Below are positions 11,910 through 24,290 of a DNA stretch of 64,000 bases, in pieces. This DNA is from Dipylidium caninum (Eukaryota; Platyhelminthes; Cestoda; Cyclophyllidea; Dipylidiidae), in assembly GCA_017562135.1 (NCBI GenBank), contig QEYB01000715.1, positions 806,001 through 870,000 of the forward strand, in the 5' to 3' direction. Numbering within the stretch: position 1 is the stretch's first letter; every line of letters starts with the position of its first letter. The position numbers were made by a program, and so were the translations under genes. Below the pieces are notes generated by a model. That model searched no databases and had not been told where the DNA came from. It saw only the letters and a program-made list of their open reading frames with translations.

Positions 11910-14900
11910 ATGGCCCCCGTCAAAGATTCTGGTAAGTTTGGTTGCCTGAATCGGCTCATCAATATCATCTACGTGCTGTGTTTTAGTATGTTTTCACCAT
12001 TCCATCTTTCTTTTAGAGTTAATTCCGGATATCATGGCACAGGAACCAAAGCGTCAAAGTCTGACGACAAATACGATTATTGTTGACGGTTGTCCTGTCG
12101 TCGGAAAAGCCAAATCGGAGCTGTTAAAGAACGTTTTATTGAAAAAATTTTCAGTCCATGGCGAAATCATTTTTAGCAGCTTACCGGTGACTGATGAAGG
12201 GCAAACACGTGGATACATGTTTATAACGTATTCCTCATCTGAGGCAGCTGAGACGGCCGTGAAAGAAATGAATAACTTTGCACTTGACAAGGCTCATATG
12301 CTCTTTGTAACAAGCCTTTCTGATTTCTCCAAATGTGTAAACACTAGCGCAAAATGGACCCCTCCCGAGAAAAAACCTTACCATGACGTTGGAAAACTTA
12401 CGGAGCTGGTTACTAAATGAATTTGCTCGAGATCAATTCGCTCTCTTGCATCAAAATGGTGATAAATGCTCTATTTTTTGGCATACAAATTCCGAAGAAA
12501 TTCTTGTCGAACAACGCGATGATTGGTCCGATGGTTGGATCCATTGGTCTCCTCACGGCACATATCTTGCCACCATGCACTCACAAGGAGTAATCCTCTG
12601 GGGTGGAGACAAATTCGAACGGGTTGGTAGATTCGCACATCGGGACGTTAGGATGCATGACTTCTCGCCCAATGAAAAGTTAGTCGAAGTTTTGATTAAG
12701 ATAATATTGGATGGCATACTGAATGAAGGGTCAGAAGTGAGGTTGCCCTCATATTTTATCCTACTTGTCAGATTTTGGGAAATAGTCTTATAGCTCCATT
12801 AGGATTGGGTTATGTTATGTACTATGTGTCCTGACTGGAGGACTTATTCACTAATTTCGACATTTGCGATTTTTTCTTCTATTTCCGGTTACATATTTGT
12901 TTCAGGTTCATGGTTACATTGAGTCGAAATGCTGAGGCGAATGAGAAGCAAAACTCCTCACTTTGTGATATGATTGTGTGGGATGTGCGGAAAGGCACTG
13001 TGTGTCGTAACTTCTCTGGCTCTATAACATCCTGGCCAACCTTCAAGTGGTCTCACGACGACGCCTTCGTGGCGACTTTGCAAGGTGGAAAAATTTACAT
13101 TTACGAAACAGAGAGTTTTACGCCTTTGGATAAAAAGCCAATTGTTATGCCTGTTGCCATTAGTGACTTTGCTTGGTCTCCAACTGAAAATATCATATCT
13201 TTCTGGACTCCTGAAACCAACAATACACCCGCAAGGTGAACCTTCATAAAATTAGCTTTCCAATTATCAGTATTTGCTTTAATAGTAGACATCGAAGTAA
13301 TCAGCGAAGTCATTCCTCACATTTGTCGATTGTCTATTTATGGTTACCAATAATCTATTGTTCTCTTTTAGGACGGTTTTCATTGTCTAAATCCACATAC
13401 TTTTTTGTAATTTTCGCCCTCTCTCAGTAGTCTGTGTGCACATTGTATCAATTCGTCTGAAGAAATTTGAGTGTCCCTACACCCTTATTCCCGCTATCCA
13501 TGGCCTTTTCTTCGTTTAGAGTTAATCTCATTTCAATTCCTTCGCGAAAGGAATTGTGCACGAAAAATCTCTTCTCAGTAGCTGAGATCCAACTAATCTG
13601 GCACCCACAAGGGGACTTTCTTTGCGTTCAGGTTCTCCGTTGCAATAAAAAGAAGATCGAAGATGATCAAGTCAAGTATCTTGTAGGTTTTCCTCTTATC
13701 ACTTAAAAATTGTGAAGAAATAGGAGGTAACCGACCCGGTTATGTGTAATAATATTCTATCACTCGATTGTTAGGTCCATTGTGATGAATTGTATATTTA
13801 CGTATTATTAGTAAGTTCCGTGAAAATCCGACTCTAACGTTTGACCGCTTTTGGCACAGGGTACATTCGTGAACTTTGAAATCGTGCGTATGCGAGAGAA
13901 ACTTTTTCCGATCGATCAGATCTCTGTGAAGGACGCCGCTTCGGTGACCTGTTTCGCTTGGGAGCCCACCGGCAGTCGTTTCGTATATATAGCCACGGAT
14001 AACGCTAGCAAAATTACTATTCCTCTTTATGAGTTGACAAAATCAGGCAAGGTAACCGAAGTGAGTGTTCTTGACAGAGGGAATTCCAGAATTAATGAGC
14101 TACGATGGTCTCCCAAGGGAAATACGTTTGTTATTGCCAACCTGAGAGCGTAAGTTCCACTCCTGATATGCCATATACTTTCACATCGTTGTACACCTGC
14201 TGACTTCATAGATGTAAAACCTACGGACCTATTATTTATTAGTTCTTTTTGGTGACATTGGGAGGTACTTATCTCTCACAACAGGGCCGATGCTAGCATC
14301 GAGTTTATCGATGCAAATGACTGTCAGTCGATAGCAAAGGTGGAGCACCCGATGGCTAGTGAATTGCACTGGGATGGGACGGGCAGGTTCCTTGCTTCAG
14401 TGGTGACTTGGTTCAACCAGAAATCAGACAATGCCGTTTGGTTCTGGAATTCAGTTGGTCGGCCGCTCTACCAAAAGAAAGCTACCGGTCTTCATATTTT
14501 TTCCTGGCGGCCCTTCCCACCAACTTTGCTCTCCTCTGAGCAAATTCACGTTCGTTTCGTCTTCTCGTCTTATTTTCTTTTCACACCTCGATTAATTTTC
14601 TTTTTTTCCAGGCCATAAAAAAGAACTTGGTTAGTAAATACTCAGCACAATTTGACGCAGAAGATAAGATGCTTGCATCCAAAGCGAGCCGTGAAGTAAT
14701 GGAAAGACGGAAAGCTCTCACAGCAGAGTTTACTGTGTGGCGATCCAACTTGCTTTCACGCTACTCTGTAGACAAAACTAAACGGGACAAACTTCGCGGT
14801 AATGTCATTACATCCCCCCCCCTCTCACCATGCATTACTATCCGTACTGCATTTTGTTAGCATAATTGTTTTGTATTCATACCAGCCAGAAAGTTGTCAT

Positions 14901-15021
14901 TTTCTAATCCTGAGTCTCTGCCTTAGGCGTCGACACAGGGAGAAAAGCAGAAGAGGAGACCGAGGAGGAAATGGAGTTTCTTGTCAAGACTTCTCGAGTA
15001 GTTGTCCGTCGTGAGTCATAG
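11910..15021 (+). CDS. EIF3B: Eukaryotic translation initiation factor 3 subunit B
   Basis: eIF3B is a scaffold subunit of the eIF3 complex, which binds the 40S ribosomal subunit and organises the 43S/48S initiation complex. Exons: 11910-11931, 12017-12678, 12906-13235, 13520-13682, 13860-14149, 14285-14549, 14612-14798, 14927-15021 (stop TAG). They total 2014 nt. One surplus A in the run at 12392-12395 (GGAAAACTTACGG) breaks the frame; dropping it gives 671 codons, about 670 residues, somewhat shorter than the human protein because of a shorter N-terminus. An RRM comes first (NTIIVDGCPVVG, GYMFITYSS). Beta-propeller segments follow (WIHWSPHGTYLATMHS, VILWGGDKFERV, MIVWDVRKG, FVNFEIVRMREK), then EQI and IKKNL, and a C-terminal helical region (SKASREVMERRKAL). 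Every intron is GT-AG and in phase. The start was chosen because exon 1 has an ATG and joins exon 2 in frame. Confidence 0.93.
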
Positions 15022-15368
15022 GCCCCTCCTTCTCGGTCTCTGCCTTATTATATTTTCACCAATTTCCTCTGGTAGTGTGTTGACTACCAATCAAATATTG
15101 TTGGAATCAGAAAAGCCGCTCTATTGTGTACATTGATCTATCCTTAAGCGGTTTTGTGACAATGTATCCATTGCCATTAAGCACCTGTACCCCATTGGCT
15201 TCTTCCTTGTAATGAGTTTGAATACCAGATGCTAATTTATTGGAATAACGATAGGTGGACCCCTGGGAATAGTTGCAGAGCATACACCGGTGGGGCACGA
15301 TTAGACAGTCTGTTTGGGGTCATGCCTAGGGTGAGTATCACGAAGCAAGGCGAGGCTAGTTCAATTCT
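15022..15368. other. Convergent intergenic gap with LIPT2 polyadenylation signal
   Basis: This is the 3' ends of eIF3B (plus) and LIPT2 (minus). TTTATT at 15236-15241 reads AATAAA on the minus strand, about 130 nt past the LIPT2 stop, and is a plausible polyadenylation signal. No gene is seen. Confidence 0.5.
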
Positions 15369-16383
15369 TCACGAGGCCTCTGGAGGTGCCAACTTCTTGG
15401 TCCTGAAATCGGCATCTTCGAGGATGAATTTTTCGATCTTCTCCCAGGGAAGTGGCTTTGGATCTCCCAGCAAATCGGAGTAAGTGTATTCTAGACTGTT
15501 TCGATGGCTGAATAGATTGGCGAAGAGCCGTTCTGAGATTTTTGGAGCCACATCGAGGGGATTAATCTTTGTTCCGGTGACAGACTCCAGCGAGGTCATT
15601 TTGCAACCAGAAAGACCGCACGGTACAATTTTATCAAACCACTGCAGAGGTTCACTTGTACAATTTAACCCAATTCCGTGGTAGGTTACGTCGCGGGAAC
15701 GGTGTACACCTAGGGGTTTAAAACCAGAAAGTTAAAAGCAATACTTATTATCATCTGGGAATTCGATTATATGAAGAACAAGGTAAAGCGAAGTTGAAAA
15801 TGGACGATGAGTCCGAATTTTCGGTCAATCTCACCCCAACGTACCGATAGACATTACTTTACTATGACTGTCACACCAAACCCCGGTAGCGGCAGTTAAT
15901 TGGGGAAACAGAGCACTGCCCTTGAAAAAGCTGTGGCTTTGAAATCCCTCACACACCTCGTAACCTGAGTGTTCCAAAGCATGGACAAACCACTTTAAAC
16001 CTTTCCCTGCCATTTCCGATCCTCTAAGATTGACAACTGGGTATGCCATAAGCTGGCCTGGTCCATGGTAAGTAATTAATCCACCACGGCTGGCCCTAGC
16101 ATAGAATGTAGATTACAGTCGGAAAGCAGGTATTTACTCCAAGGGGAAAAACTAACCTGATAAATTGTGCACCACAACTTCGCAACTCATCTTGTTGCTC
16201 TTTGGTATAGTGTCCTGAACGAATCCCAATTGTATACACGGGATTATGCTCAAGTAGCAGTATTGTGTAAGCTGGACATTTATTCTCTAATCTGCAGTTA
16301 ATATTGGCTAAGCTTTTTTGAAGGTGAAGTACATGATTGTAGTCGACTCGACCCAGAAACCAACTTCTTACGACCACGGACAT
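15369..16383 (-). CDS. LIPT2: Octanoyl-[acyl carrier protein]:protein octanoyltransferase (LIPT2/LipB)
   Basis: LIPT2 transfers octanoate from acyl carrier protein to lipoyl-dependent proteins (for example the glycine cleavage H protein) in mitochondria, the first step of lipoylation. Minus-strand exons: 16383-16157, 16095-15845, 15709-15369, all GT-AG; together 819 nt, 272 residues, normal for LipB-type enzymes. Visible motifs are FLGRVDY near the start, LLLEHNPVYTIGIR, RGGLITYHGPGQLMAYP (the family signature), TGVW, SKVMSIGVH with the lysine expected in the active site, YHGIGLNC, and IVPCGL with the expected catalytic cysteine. The ATG at 16383 starts MSVVVRSWFLGRV, the normal LipB beginning. 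No clear mitochondrial presequence is seen, so a longer upstream start remains possible. The gene is convergent with eIF3B. Confidence 0.92.
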
Positions 16384-19300
16384 AAAGCGGACTCCACACA
16401 CCAATTCTTACTAAGCGCGTCGACTGGTTTTTGCTCAGCTGGTTGGTTCCATGATGGATGACCCTCGTGTTTTGAATTTCCAGGTTGCGGCAGTTGTTTG
16501 ATCGCACCTTAAATAAACCACAAATAATTAGTTGTAGTCTTGGATTGAATTCAAAATCTTGAACTGATAAAAACTGGTTGCCCTAATGTTTTCGACATTT
16601 CCTTTTTACGGCTTAAAAGGTCTTTAATAAACCTTAAGTCCTGAAAACTTTCCATTTAGATTAGTGCATTATTCAAGCGTACCCTTTGAGGGTACACTAG
16701 ACATAGCACATAATGCTAATTTGCATAAATTAGTCCCCTGTTTGCCATTTCGGCGATTGCGTTACATACCATATTTTCTCTCAAGTTATCGAAACTCAGC
16801 CATTGACGCAAAGGCGAAAAGCGTGAGTATGTACAGTTTTATTTCTGGGGATGAATGATGGTAGGATTTTACCCTGAACGACAAATTCTATTTTCTTCTT
16901 CCCTGCTTTCGCTAATTCCACCTACTCTATGATAAGTCCACCCTAGAAGGTATTTGGTTAGGAAGCTCGCCAGTTTCTTTGTTGCTATGCTCACACCTCG
17001 TCACCACTTGATGATTAAGAGTATTTGAGAGGCTGCCGAGTCTGACAAATCTTATATGTGGCTGAGTATCATGCATAATTTTGATCTAGAGTTTAACACA
17101 GCGATGCTTGGATCAGTGACGATAAGACTGAAGTGTTTATACTCTTATAGTTTTCTGCCTTCTTCCGCTATTTTCGGCTTGAATCATCAATTTTTAACGA
17201 AGTTGGATTTTGTGAATAGAGATGTAGGTTGTTTGTAGATTTTTGATAAGGTTACAAAATTAATTTGTTTCTGTAGCTCCATTGTTGCAATGTGTATTCC
17301 TTGTTAGTTATCACAAATCAGTTATGGAGTGGAATACTTTGCCGACTTTCCATTGTATGCAAAAATTATTTTTACAATCTTATTTCTTATTGTCGGTTAT
17401 TCGTGATCACAGAGAAAGGGTGTATCTTCAAAACTTTGTTATTTTTAAGACCAGAGTGCTTTCCGTTGTGATAGTCTTTAGGTCGAGACGCAGACCCTGA
17501 GCAACGCAATCATCGTTACTCAGCACGCATACCACTCGGCCTGCGCTGGCATTCAAAGAGAAGAAGGCTAAGCAAATATTCATTGTCATCTTATTGACAG
17601 TTACCCGATATAGATTATGTGATGAAGCTGTTAACTGTGCTTGTGGGTGCCTTTGCTTCGCGCAGCAAAAGGTTCACATTTCTTTGTTGCTCATAACGGG
17701 TGTCATGAAGAAATAATTGTTTGATTTGGAGAAAACGCTAAATCGTAAAAGTATTGAAATAGGTTATGCTATCACGTCTTGAGATATGTTCCTTAGTAAA
17801 GCTATTCGGGTAAAATCTTGTAAATTTTTCTTATCTGCTTGGGACTGTAAGGGTGAAGCAAGCGACATAATTCCTGAGATGGAACCAAGGAAATTTGTCA
17901 TTCATTTGGCACCGGATGAGGTGGGAACGTGTCCATGAGCAGCATAGCGGCCTGACCGAGTGAAACTCCTGCTTTCAGGCTTCACATGCGCTTTAGTACG
18001 GTTGTGGCCGTACACTTTGATAAGTTCCTGAAAAAGTGTATTTCGCGTTTCGGTTGAATTGACCGAGGCGCCTTTAAGTTGCCCCTTGATCTATCAAACT
18101 TCTCAATTTCCATATCTTTTAAATATCATATTCACCTCGTGTTGAAAGGTTATGAGTCCTCTATTAGATTGCTGCCTTTTGATTGGGCGATTACAGTCCT
18201 TCCGTAGCTTATTGTTCAAATGACACAGTGACAAAACTCGTTTAAGCACGAGTTGAGCATGACAGCGAAATTGCGCGTCTTTGGACCTTAGAGTCCCCCA
18301 GTACGCACGCTTATTGAGTGGCGGTAGACTTTTTCTCCTCCAACGCCAAGTTATTTAATAGACTTCGCCTCGTGAGGCTATCTTCGCGGCAGATAAATAT
18401 CCGCGCCTCGGAGATGCCAAAGGCTGTGGTGTCGAGGCCGACGAGGAAGCGCTCCATTCGCCGTTCCGGGTGGGAGGAGAATGAACGGAAGGGAGACACA
18501 GCGCACACGTGGGTAACAGTCCAAATGGCAAAGTTATTGGTCGCACTATTCTGCGCCAATTGTGGTGTCGAAGTAGTATAATTTGCATACGCTTATGCCG
18601 ATGCAGTGAATATGCACACATTTGCGAAAAGATTTCAATTTCATTCTATCACGACATGCGGCGTGCTCACAATGTATCGAATCAGGGGAGGAAATTGCCA
18701 AGTATGAATTATATTTACTTTTCGTTAAACAGTATACTTACCGTTACCATGCTATGCCCCTCTTCTGGTCTTGTATTTGTTTTCATATACCCAATGCACT
18801 TTCTGTTTGTTTCCCATCGAAAATGGATTTGAGATTTACTAAAGTGCTGCTTTATTTGATTTGGTGCCCAGAAAACGCCACCATTTTAGCTAAGAAGACT
18901 TAACAAACGTTGGATTGACATGTCGAGCTCGGTTTGAAATCCGAGTGTGCCGGGGGGTTTAGCGTCACGCTTTCCGTTAAATGTACAGGCTCTAAATTAA
19001 ATGTCCAATCACCATGTGGGGGTTCTTTGGCGACAGTTGTATATGGATAAGGGTTTCGTTAAACTGATACAACTGTGGATTTTTTAACTATACTACCACG
19101 CCTTGCACACATCGCATGACACTTTTTTAAGTGTTGTCAACTCCCCAAGTCCTACCTAATCGTGTGGACGTTGAAGGCTGTCGGCCACATCATAAAAAGG
19201 TCAACTCACTCAAGGTATCGGCACATCCCATCGGTTTGGTTCAATTGAAACCATATGCAAAAATGCGACAGTGGCGTATTAAGAATACACGAAAAAGTTG

Positions 19301-20655
19301 TTTGGGAAAAAGAGTGTGTTTCGTGGCCGCCGCAGTTATGCTAATCAGCACCAATCATGTGATCACCTTAGGGCTCCTGCCACATCCCTTGGCCTTGTCG
19401 ATTGCGCCCTCGGTTCCACATGACATTCGTGGCCAGCGCTTCGAGTTGCGACAGGCCGAGGTTCAACCTTACGGCGCCATGTGTGCTCCTCGAAATGGCG
19501 GTGGCGATAACGCGGTGGACGCCACTCTCATTGAGTCGAGGGTGGATTTTCGCCATTTTCAATACGAAAAACAACTCTCGGATATTCGCGTGAGTTCGAA
19601 TCCAGTAATACAATCTAATTGTGCAAAACTACAAGGAAGTCGACTTTTCGCCCTATGGTGTATTGACGTCTCAGAGAGGATGCTCGCATCTAATTAAAAG
19701 GATACCTTAACTATTAACACCATGCTCAGTTACATACACCCGATGCGTACACGCGTAGCTTGGGGAGGTGAGCGCCGAAACGCGCAAATTTTCCACGATG
19801 GCAAAACCTCACAGCTCAGAGTATAAAAACGGCTCCAAGTACCTCTGTGGAAAGCGTCTATTTAGAAATCCTGCCGTTGGTTTGGAGCACAAATTTAGAA
19901 TTGTCAAAATACGCTACTCACTTTGATTTCAGTAGCAATTATTGAGCACCCAAGGCTTTGCTGGCACTGTTCCTACGAGTCTTAAAATTATAACCTCTTT
20001 CGCCCTTGAAATCAAAAGTATTTATTATTCTGCCACTATCACTTGAGACAATGCTATTTAGGTCGTGGAAGATCACGAAATTTACGCATATGGCAACAGT
20101 TACCTCAAAAGCCTCTTCTCATACCTCTCTTTCTTTTCACCTCAGTCAAACCGTGCAGTAGGGAGAGTTAAAATGTGAACAATTTGGCAATTAATTAACC
20201 TTTTTTAATCATTCAAAAGAAATTACTTGGTGGACTCGGGCCCAATTTCGCCGATAAATCCGAGGTGGTTGCTAAAGGTGAGCCAATGCATTTGTGCCAA
20301 AGCCTCCGAGAGGCATCGACATAATGCCAAATTTACAAAGACCATCTATAACCACCTGGACAATTGCCGGTTTTCAGCAGTGGCGGCTGATGGAATTGAA
20401 ACGCAGGGGGTCCGTTACAGGCAACAGAAGGCGCAAGACAATAGGAAGGAGGCTTCTCTGGCAATTGTAGCAGTACGACCAACCGAACCTCCTGTAATGT
20501 CCAGCGTCATTTGTTGCCAAATTTGAATGCAAACACCTCACCTTCCCATTCTTCCTTGTAGCGACTGAGGTCACAGCCCGACGGTAAGGGTAATGACTGC
20601 ATCGCAAAGACATCTGCTACCAACTTGCCATTATCATTCTTTTCCCTCATCAAAG
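16384..20655. other. Long stretch without a supported gene
   Basis: This contains the upstream region of LIPT2, then AT-rich sequence from 16.5 to 18.2 kb. Frames open on both strands at 18311-18620 and 19130-19700 have a more coding-like composition but no domain I recognise. A short frame at about 20221-20278 followed by GTGAGC could be an upstream exon of the next plus-strand gene. None is strong enough to call. A T-arm-like string near 19586 does not fold as a tRNA. Confidence 0.4.
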
Positions 20656-23600
20656 TGTGGAAATTATACCTCGTGCTTTAGACGAGTCTTCAAATTCGTC
20701 GAGTTCGGGCGGATGCACCAAGCTCAATGGTGTGAAGCCTCTTTGCGCCAAACTCAAGGGATGCCACACGTGGAGACAGGCATGTCGCTTCCCTTACTCT
20801 CTTCTGACTCGAAAAAGGGTTTCACTTCACGCGGGAGGAGAAGAGTCGGCCTTTATGGAAGCGAACAAGAAGGCTCACCAACACTGTTGTTAATTTAAAT
20901 ATTTTTTTTCTTTCAGAGCAGAGCGGTAAACTCGTCTATGGAGGGCGAAGGAGGTAGGCCAGTCGATTCCACAGGGAGTTTATTTATTAACCGAAAAATT
21001 GTTAGACCCGACAGAAGTCGTGTTGCTGCGCAAGACGGAAGCCCTAGGGGATCGCCAAGGGGTGGGAGAAGAGAGGAGACGGGCACGAAGGTCACGGACG
21101 AGCTACAGAAGATGGACCTACAACGTAAGTCGAACAAATCGTTGAGTATTAAAATGGCTTGTTGATTGTAAATGACGCAATTGACCATGCAGAATCTTTT
21201 GGATCAGTCGTCTTCGGTCTGGGAGACAAGGTCCAGCGTTAACGGTGCGTTTCGACTTGACTAACCGCAGTTCATCCTCTAACGGAGCGATTATCTTTTC
21301 TTATTAATTAACAGTTAGGGAGGGAACCGCCTCTGTCACCTCGGGAAGCGGCAAAGTCCCCTACTCGACCCCGGTATTTGTCAATTTCTTAGTGGTTGTG
21401 AAAACTGCCTCCATGCACACTACCGCATTCGCTTCACTGTAGCGTGCCACCGCGGCAATGGCTTGTGGCCCTCAGGGGGCCGAATGCGACGCGAGGGCCG
21501 AAGTGAGTGGTCACAAGTCAGCGTTGAGTAGAGGCGAATTGCGCAGCTCACCGACCCTTTTGCCCTCACCTGGCTCTACTTGCGAGTTGCAGGTGAACAA
21601 GGCCGAGATGCGAAAGATGGGACTCGTCAAGACCAGCTGATCCGTTTAAAGGAGACACAAGTGGGTTGCTTTTGCCTGCTTCATTAGATTTTCGCTTTTT
21701 AGGCCGAGTTGGACGTTCACAGGCATTCTTCAAAGGTGTACAAAGGTTAGCTCGTTATTAACATAAAAGTGCGCGAATAACCATGGCAAATTTGCTATCA
21801 GGAGTGTATGTGGCACCTCCCACCTCAGGTGACGACCTCCCTTCCGAGGACTTGAAGGACCTTGCCCTTCGTGTAATGGCCAAATTTTCTCATTTAGAGC
21901 TTTTCCGCCTCAGCACTAATTGATTGAATGTGAGTTGGCTTTTTCTCAGGAAAAGGACCTTCTCTCGGGTCCCAGAGAGTTCAGGACAAAATCCTTCGGT
22001 GCGTGACACCTTTGTTTCCTTTTACTGGCACCGGTACCTTCACAGTGGCTTTAATGCCCCGCTGTCGCACGCTTGCGCCCGACTCGAGGCTCTGCCTCCG
22101 CTGCGCACCTCTAAACTTGGCGCCTCAGGAGGGGGTCCGCGTCGTCGGCCCCCCCCTGACGGCACCCGGGCACAACTGAGGTCAACTCCAACAAACACAC
22201 CCACTGGCATGTTTGTCCGCAAGGCATTAGAAATACCCATTTACGTATTTTAGTTTTTTCTAGCTTCGGAGAAAGAACTTGGAAGTGGCAAGGTTATGGA
22301 TATGGTGAGGCGACTCGAGACCACCATCCATGACTATTCACCACCCCTGCATTCGAGGACGGCTGTAATTCATTTGCACTTCATAATGTTTTTAAACTTT
22401 TGATAATTGGCTCCACGCCGACTCAAATCACCAACCCACCGAATCTTGTTATCAGCGCCAGTCCTGCCAAATCAGTAGACACCATGCCACTACCGAGTCT
22501 AAAAGAACCTAATCACGGGCTTCTCTCCATAGCCGGACACGAAAGCCAACGACAAGGTGGACGTGTCGGAGGCTACACCAACTACCTGTGGCGAGCTGCA
22601 CCCGACACAGAATTGTACCGCAGGAGGCGAACGCACTTCACCGTCTCCCTCAAGATGTGTAAGTTGTTCACGAAGGGACTCTAGTTCCGCAGATTCCAGC
22701 TTATACACGAGAGATGGAGCGAGCCTAATGCGCCAAAGGAGAGGATAAATTTGACTGCACTTGTATAGAATTTCACGCACCAACAACTTCTCGACTGAAT
22801 GAGTTGGAAGCACATTAAATAAGTGCTGTTGAAATCAAGGTCGAGAAATAAAATCAAATTTTTAACTTGTGATTAGCAATTTGTTCTCTAATGACAAGTA
22901 AAATCAGCAAATAAGAGAGAATTTAGTTCTATTTCAGTCACCGGTTTCAGTCCGAGTCCTCTGTCCGCCCCGAAGGAGGGAAGGAGAGGCGGCACAAAGT
23001 AAGGTGAAAAACGACACTACGCCAGAACGAGACGAAACTACTTAGCCGACATCCACTCGTCTTGGTGAATACTTCGAGAGGTTCAATGAGCGTCTTCTCT
23101 TAATGTTCGCAAGACAAATAGTGCGGTAAAATCATTAAGCAACAAGCCAAATTCCCCCATGATTGAGCGCCTTATTTTAGATAAGATACGTAAGAAAGTC
23201 GAAAAGGAATGGGAAAACTAACCAAACACATGCCACGCTGACTAGCACGCCATGCCCCTTCAACGATTAAGGCCACACCGTTGTTGGGTCCAAGACTCAT
23301 CGAGGCAACAGATTTGGTGCACGAGAAGAATCTGCTATTTAGACGTCTTAACCTTCTTACGATTTCGTCCACAGAAGCCCATGTTTGATGATGGAAAACG
23401 GACGGCATCCCAGCATTACCGACCAATACGAGGTGTGCCGATGTACATTACGGAGAGTGAGTTCTTGCGCGAAACGACTTTAATTTGCCATTTCAAGTAA
23501 CCCTTTTCATCCGTCCACAATACTCATAATGCAAAAAAAACGTAATTCAGAAGCAAATTGCGTGGACAAAGAATTACTGTTCCTAGGCCCACAGTTAATG

Positions 23601-23903
23601 CAAGAACTAAAGAATTTGTTTGGGAAGAAATACGGCAATTCATACACGGAAGCTGACCCAGTGAACCAGGCTGCCTTCCCACAGTACCAAAGAGGCCTCG
23701 ATGAGGTTAAAGAGTCCTCAATCTTTTCCATTAATGAGCCCAGCCACTTTCTGCCATGTGTTTTAAAGGTACGTACTGAACATAATATCGTATATAGTGT
23801 CCGATCTCAAAATCCCTAAATGGGTACCTTATTTTTTTATTTACAGGAAAGACCGAAACTGCCTGGGAGGCCACCATCCCACATCAATCAGTTTTCCACA
23901 TGA
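20656..23903 (+). CDS. Unrecognised multi-exon gene, 3' end clear, 5' end and internal splicing uncertain
   Basis: I do not recognise this protein. A string of short plus-strand frames flanked by good splice sites runs through the region: from 20656 (IIPRALDESSNSSSSGG), 20917-21124 (ending TKVTDELQKMDLQ), 21193-21244, about 21315-21371, from 21443, about 21801-21920 (VYVAPPTSGDDLPSEDLKD), from 21951 (EKDLLSGPREFRTKSF), from 22267 (SEKELGSGKVMDMVRRLETT), about 22938-23000, 23250-23390 (LIEATDLVHEKNLLFRRLNL), 23551-23768 and 23847-23903 (stop TGA). The last two join in phase across a GT-AG intron and are the most certain; they end KERPKLPGRPPSHINQFST. The predicted protein is rich in Ser, Pro, Gly and charged residues and looks largely disordered, with possible short helices near the C-terminus. 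The 21124/21193 junction is out of phase by one base in my reading, so an exon or an indel is missed. The gene is convergent with PRPF18. Confidence 0.5.
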
Positions 23904-24290
23904 GAACATCAGCTAAGGCCCTCGTCAAAATTAGATAAATGGTTTTTAACCCAATGAACCTTGTTCAGATTTAAACAGTCCCACATCGAGAAATGCAATA
24001 ATTTAATTGAAGCATGATTTAGCTGGGGTAGAAGCGGACTACAGAATCTGTACCAGCTTAAAGAATAAAGCCTTTGATCATCATCATTGAACTTACTGAT
24101 AATATTTACAGCGCACAGCGAGAGCAAAAGTAGTGGCATGGAATGAGGTGATTAAAACCAAATGGAAACGTACCCCAAGGGGATGCCTCAATCAATGTAA
24201 GTTTATAGATGGAGGTGTTCATAGATAAAACTAATGCAAACCTAGCACGGGAAAGGACACAAAAATGTCAGGATACTTTGTACACATTTC
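23904..24290. other. Convergent intergenic gap
   Basis: This is the 3' flanks of the unrecognised plus-strand gene and of PRPF18 on the minus strand. No further feature is seen. Confidence 0.5.

Noticed and set aside
18311..18621. Open frames on both strands at 18.3-18.6 kb
   Set aside because: Three frames give plausible text and none matches a family. I could not choose a strand.
19540..19610. tRNA-like T-arm string (GAGTTCGAATCCAG)
   Set aside because: The flanking stem bases do not pair and no acceptor stem, D-arm or anticodon arm can be drawn.
19131..19697. 188-codon plus frame
   Set aside because: No domain. The opposite strand is also open over much of it, and acceptor/donor sites are unconvincing.
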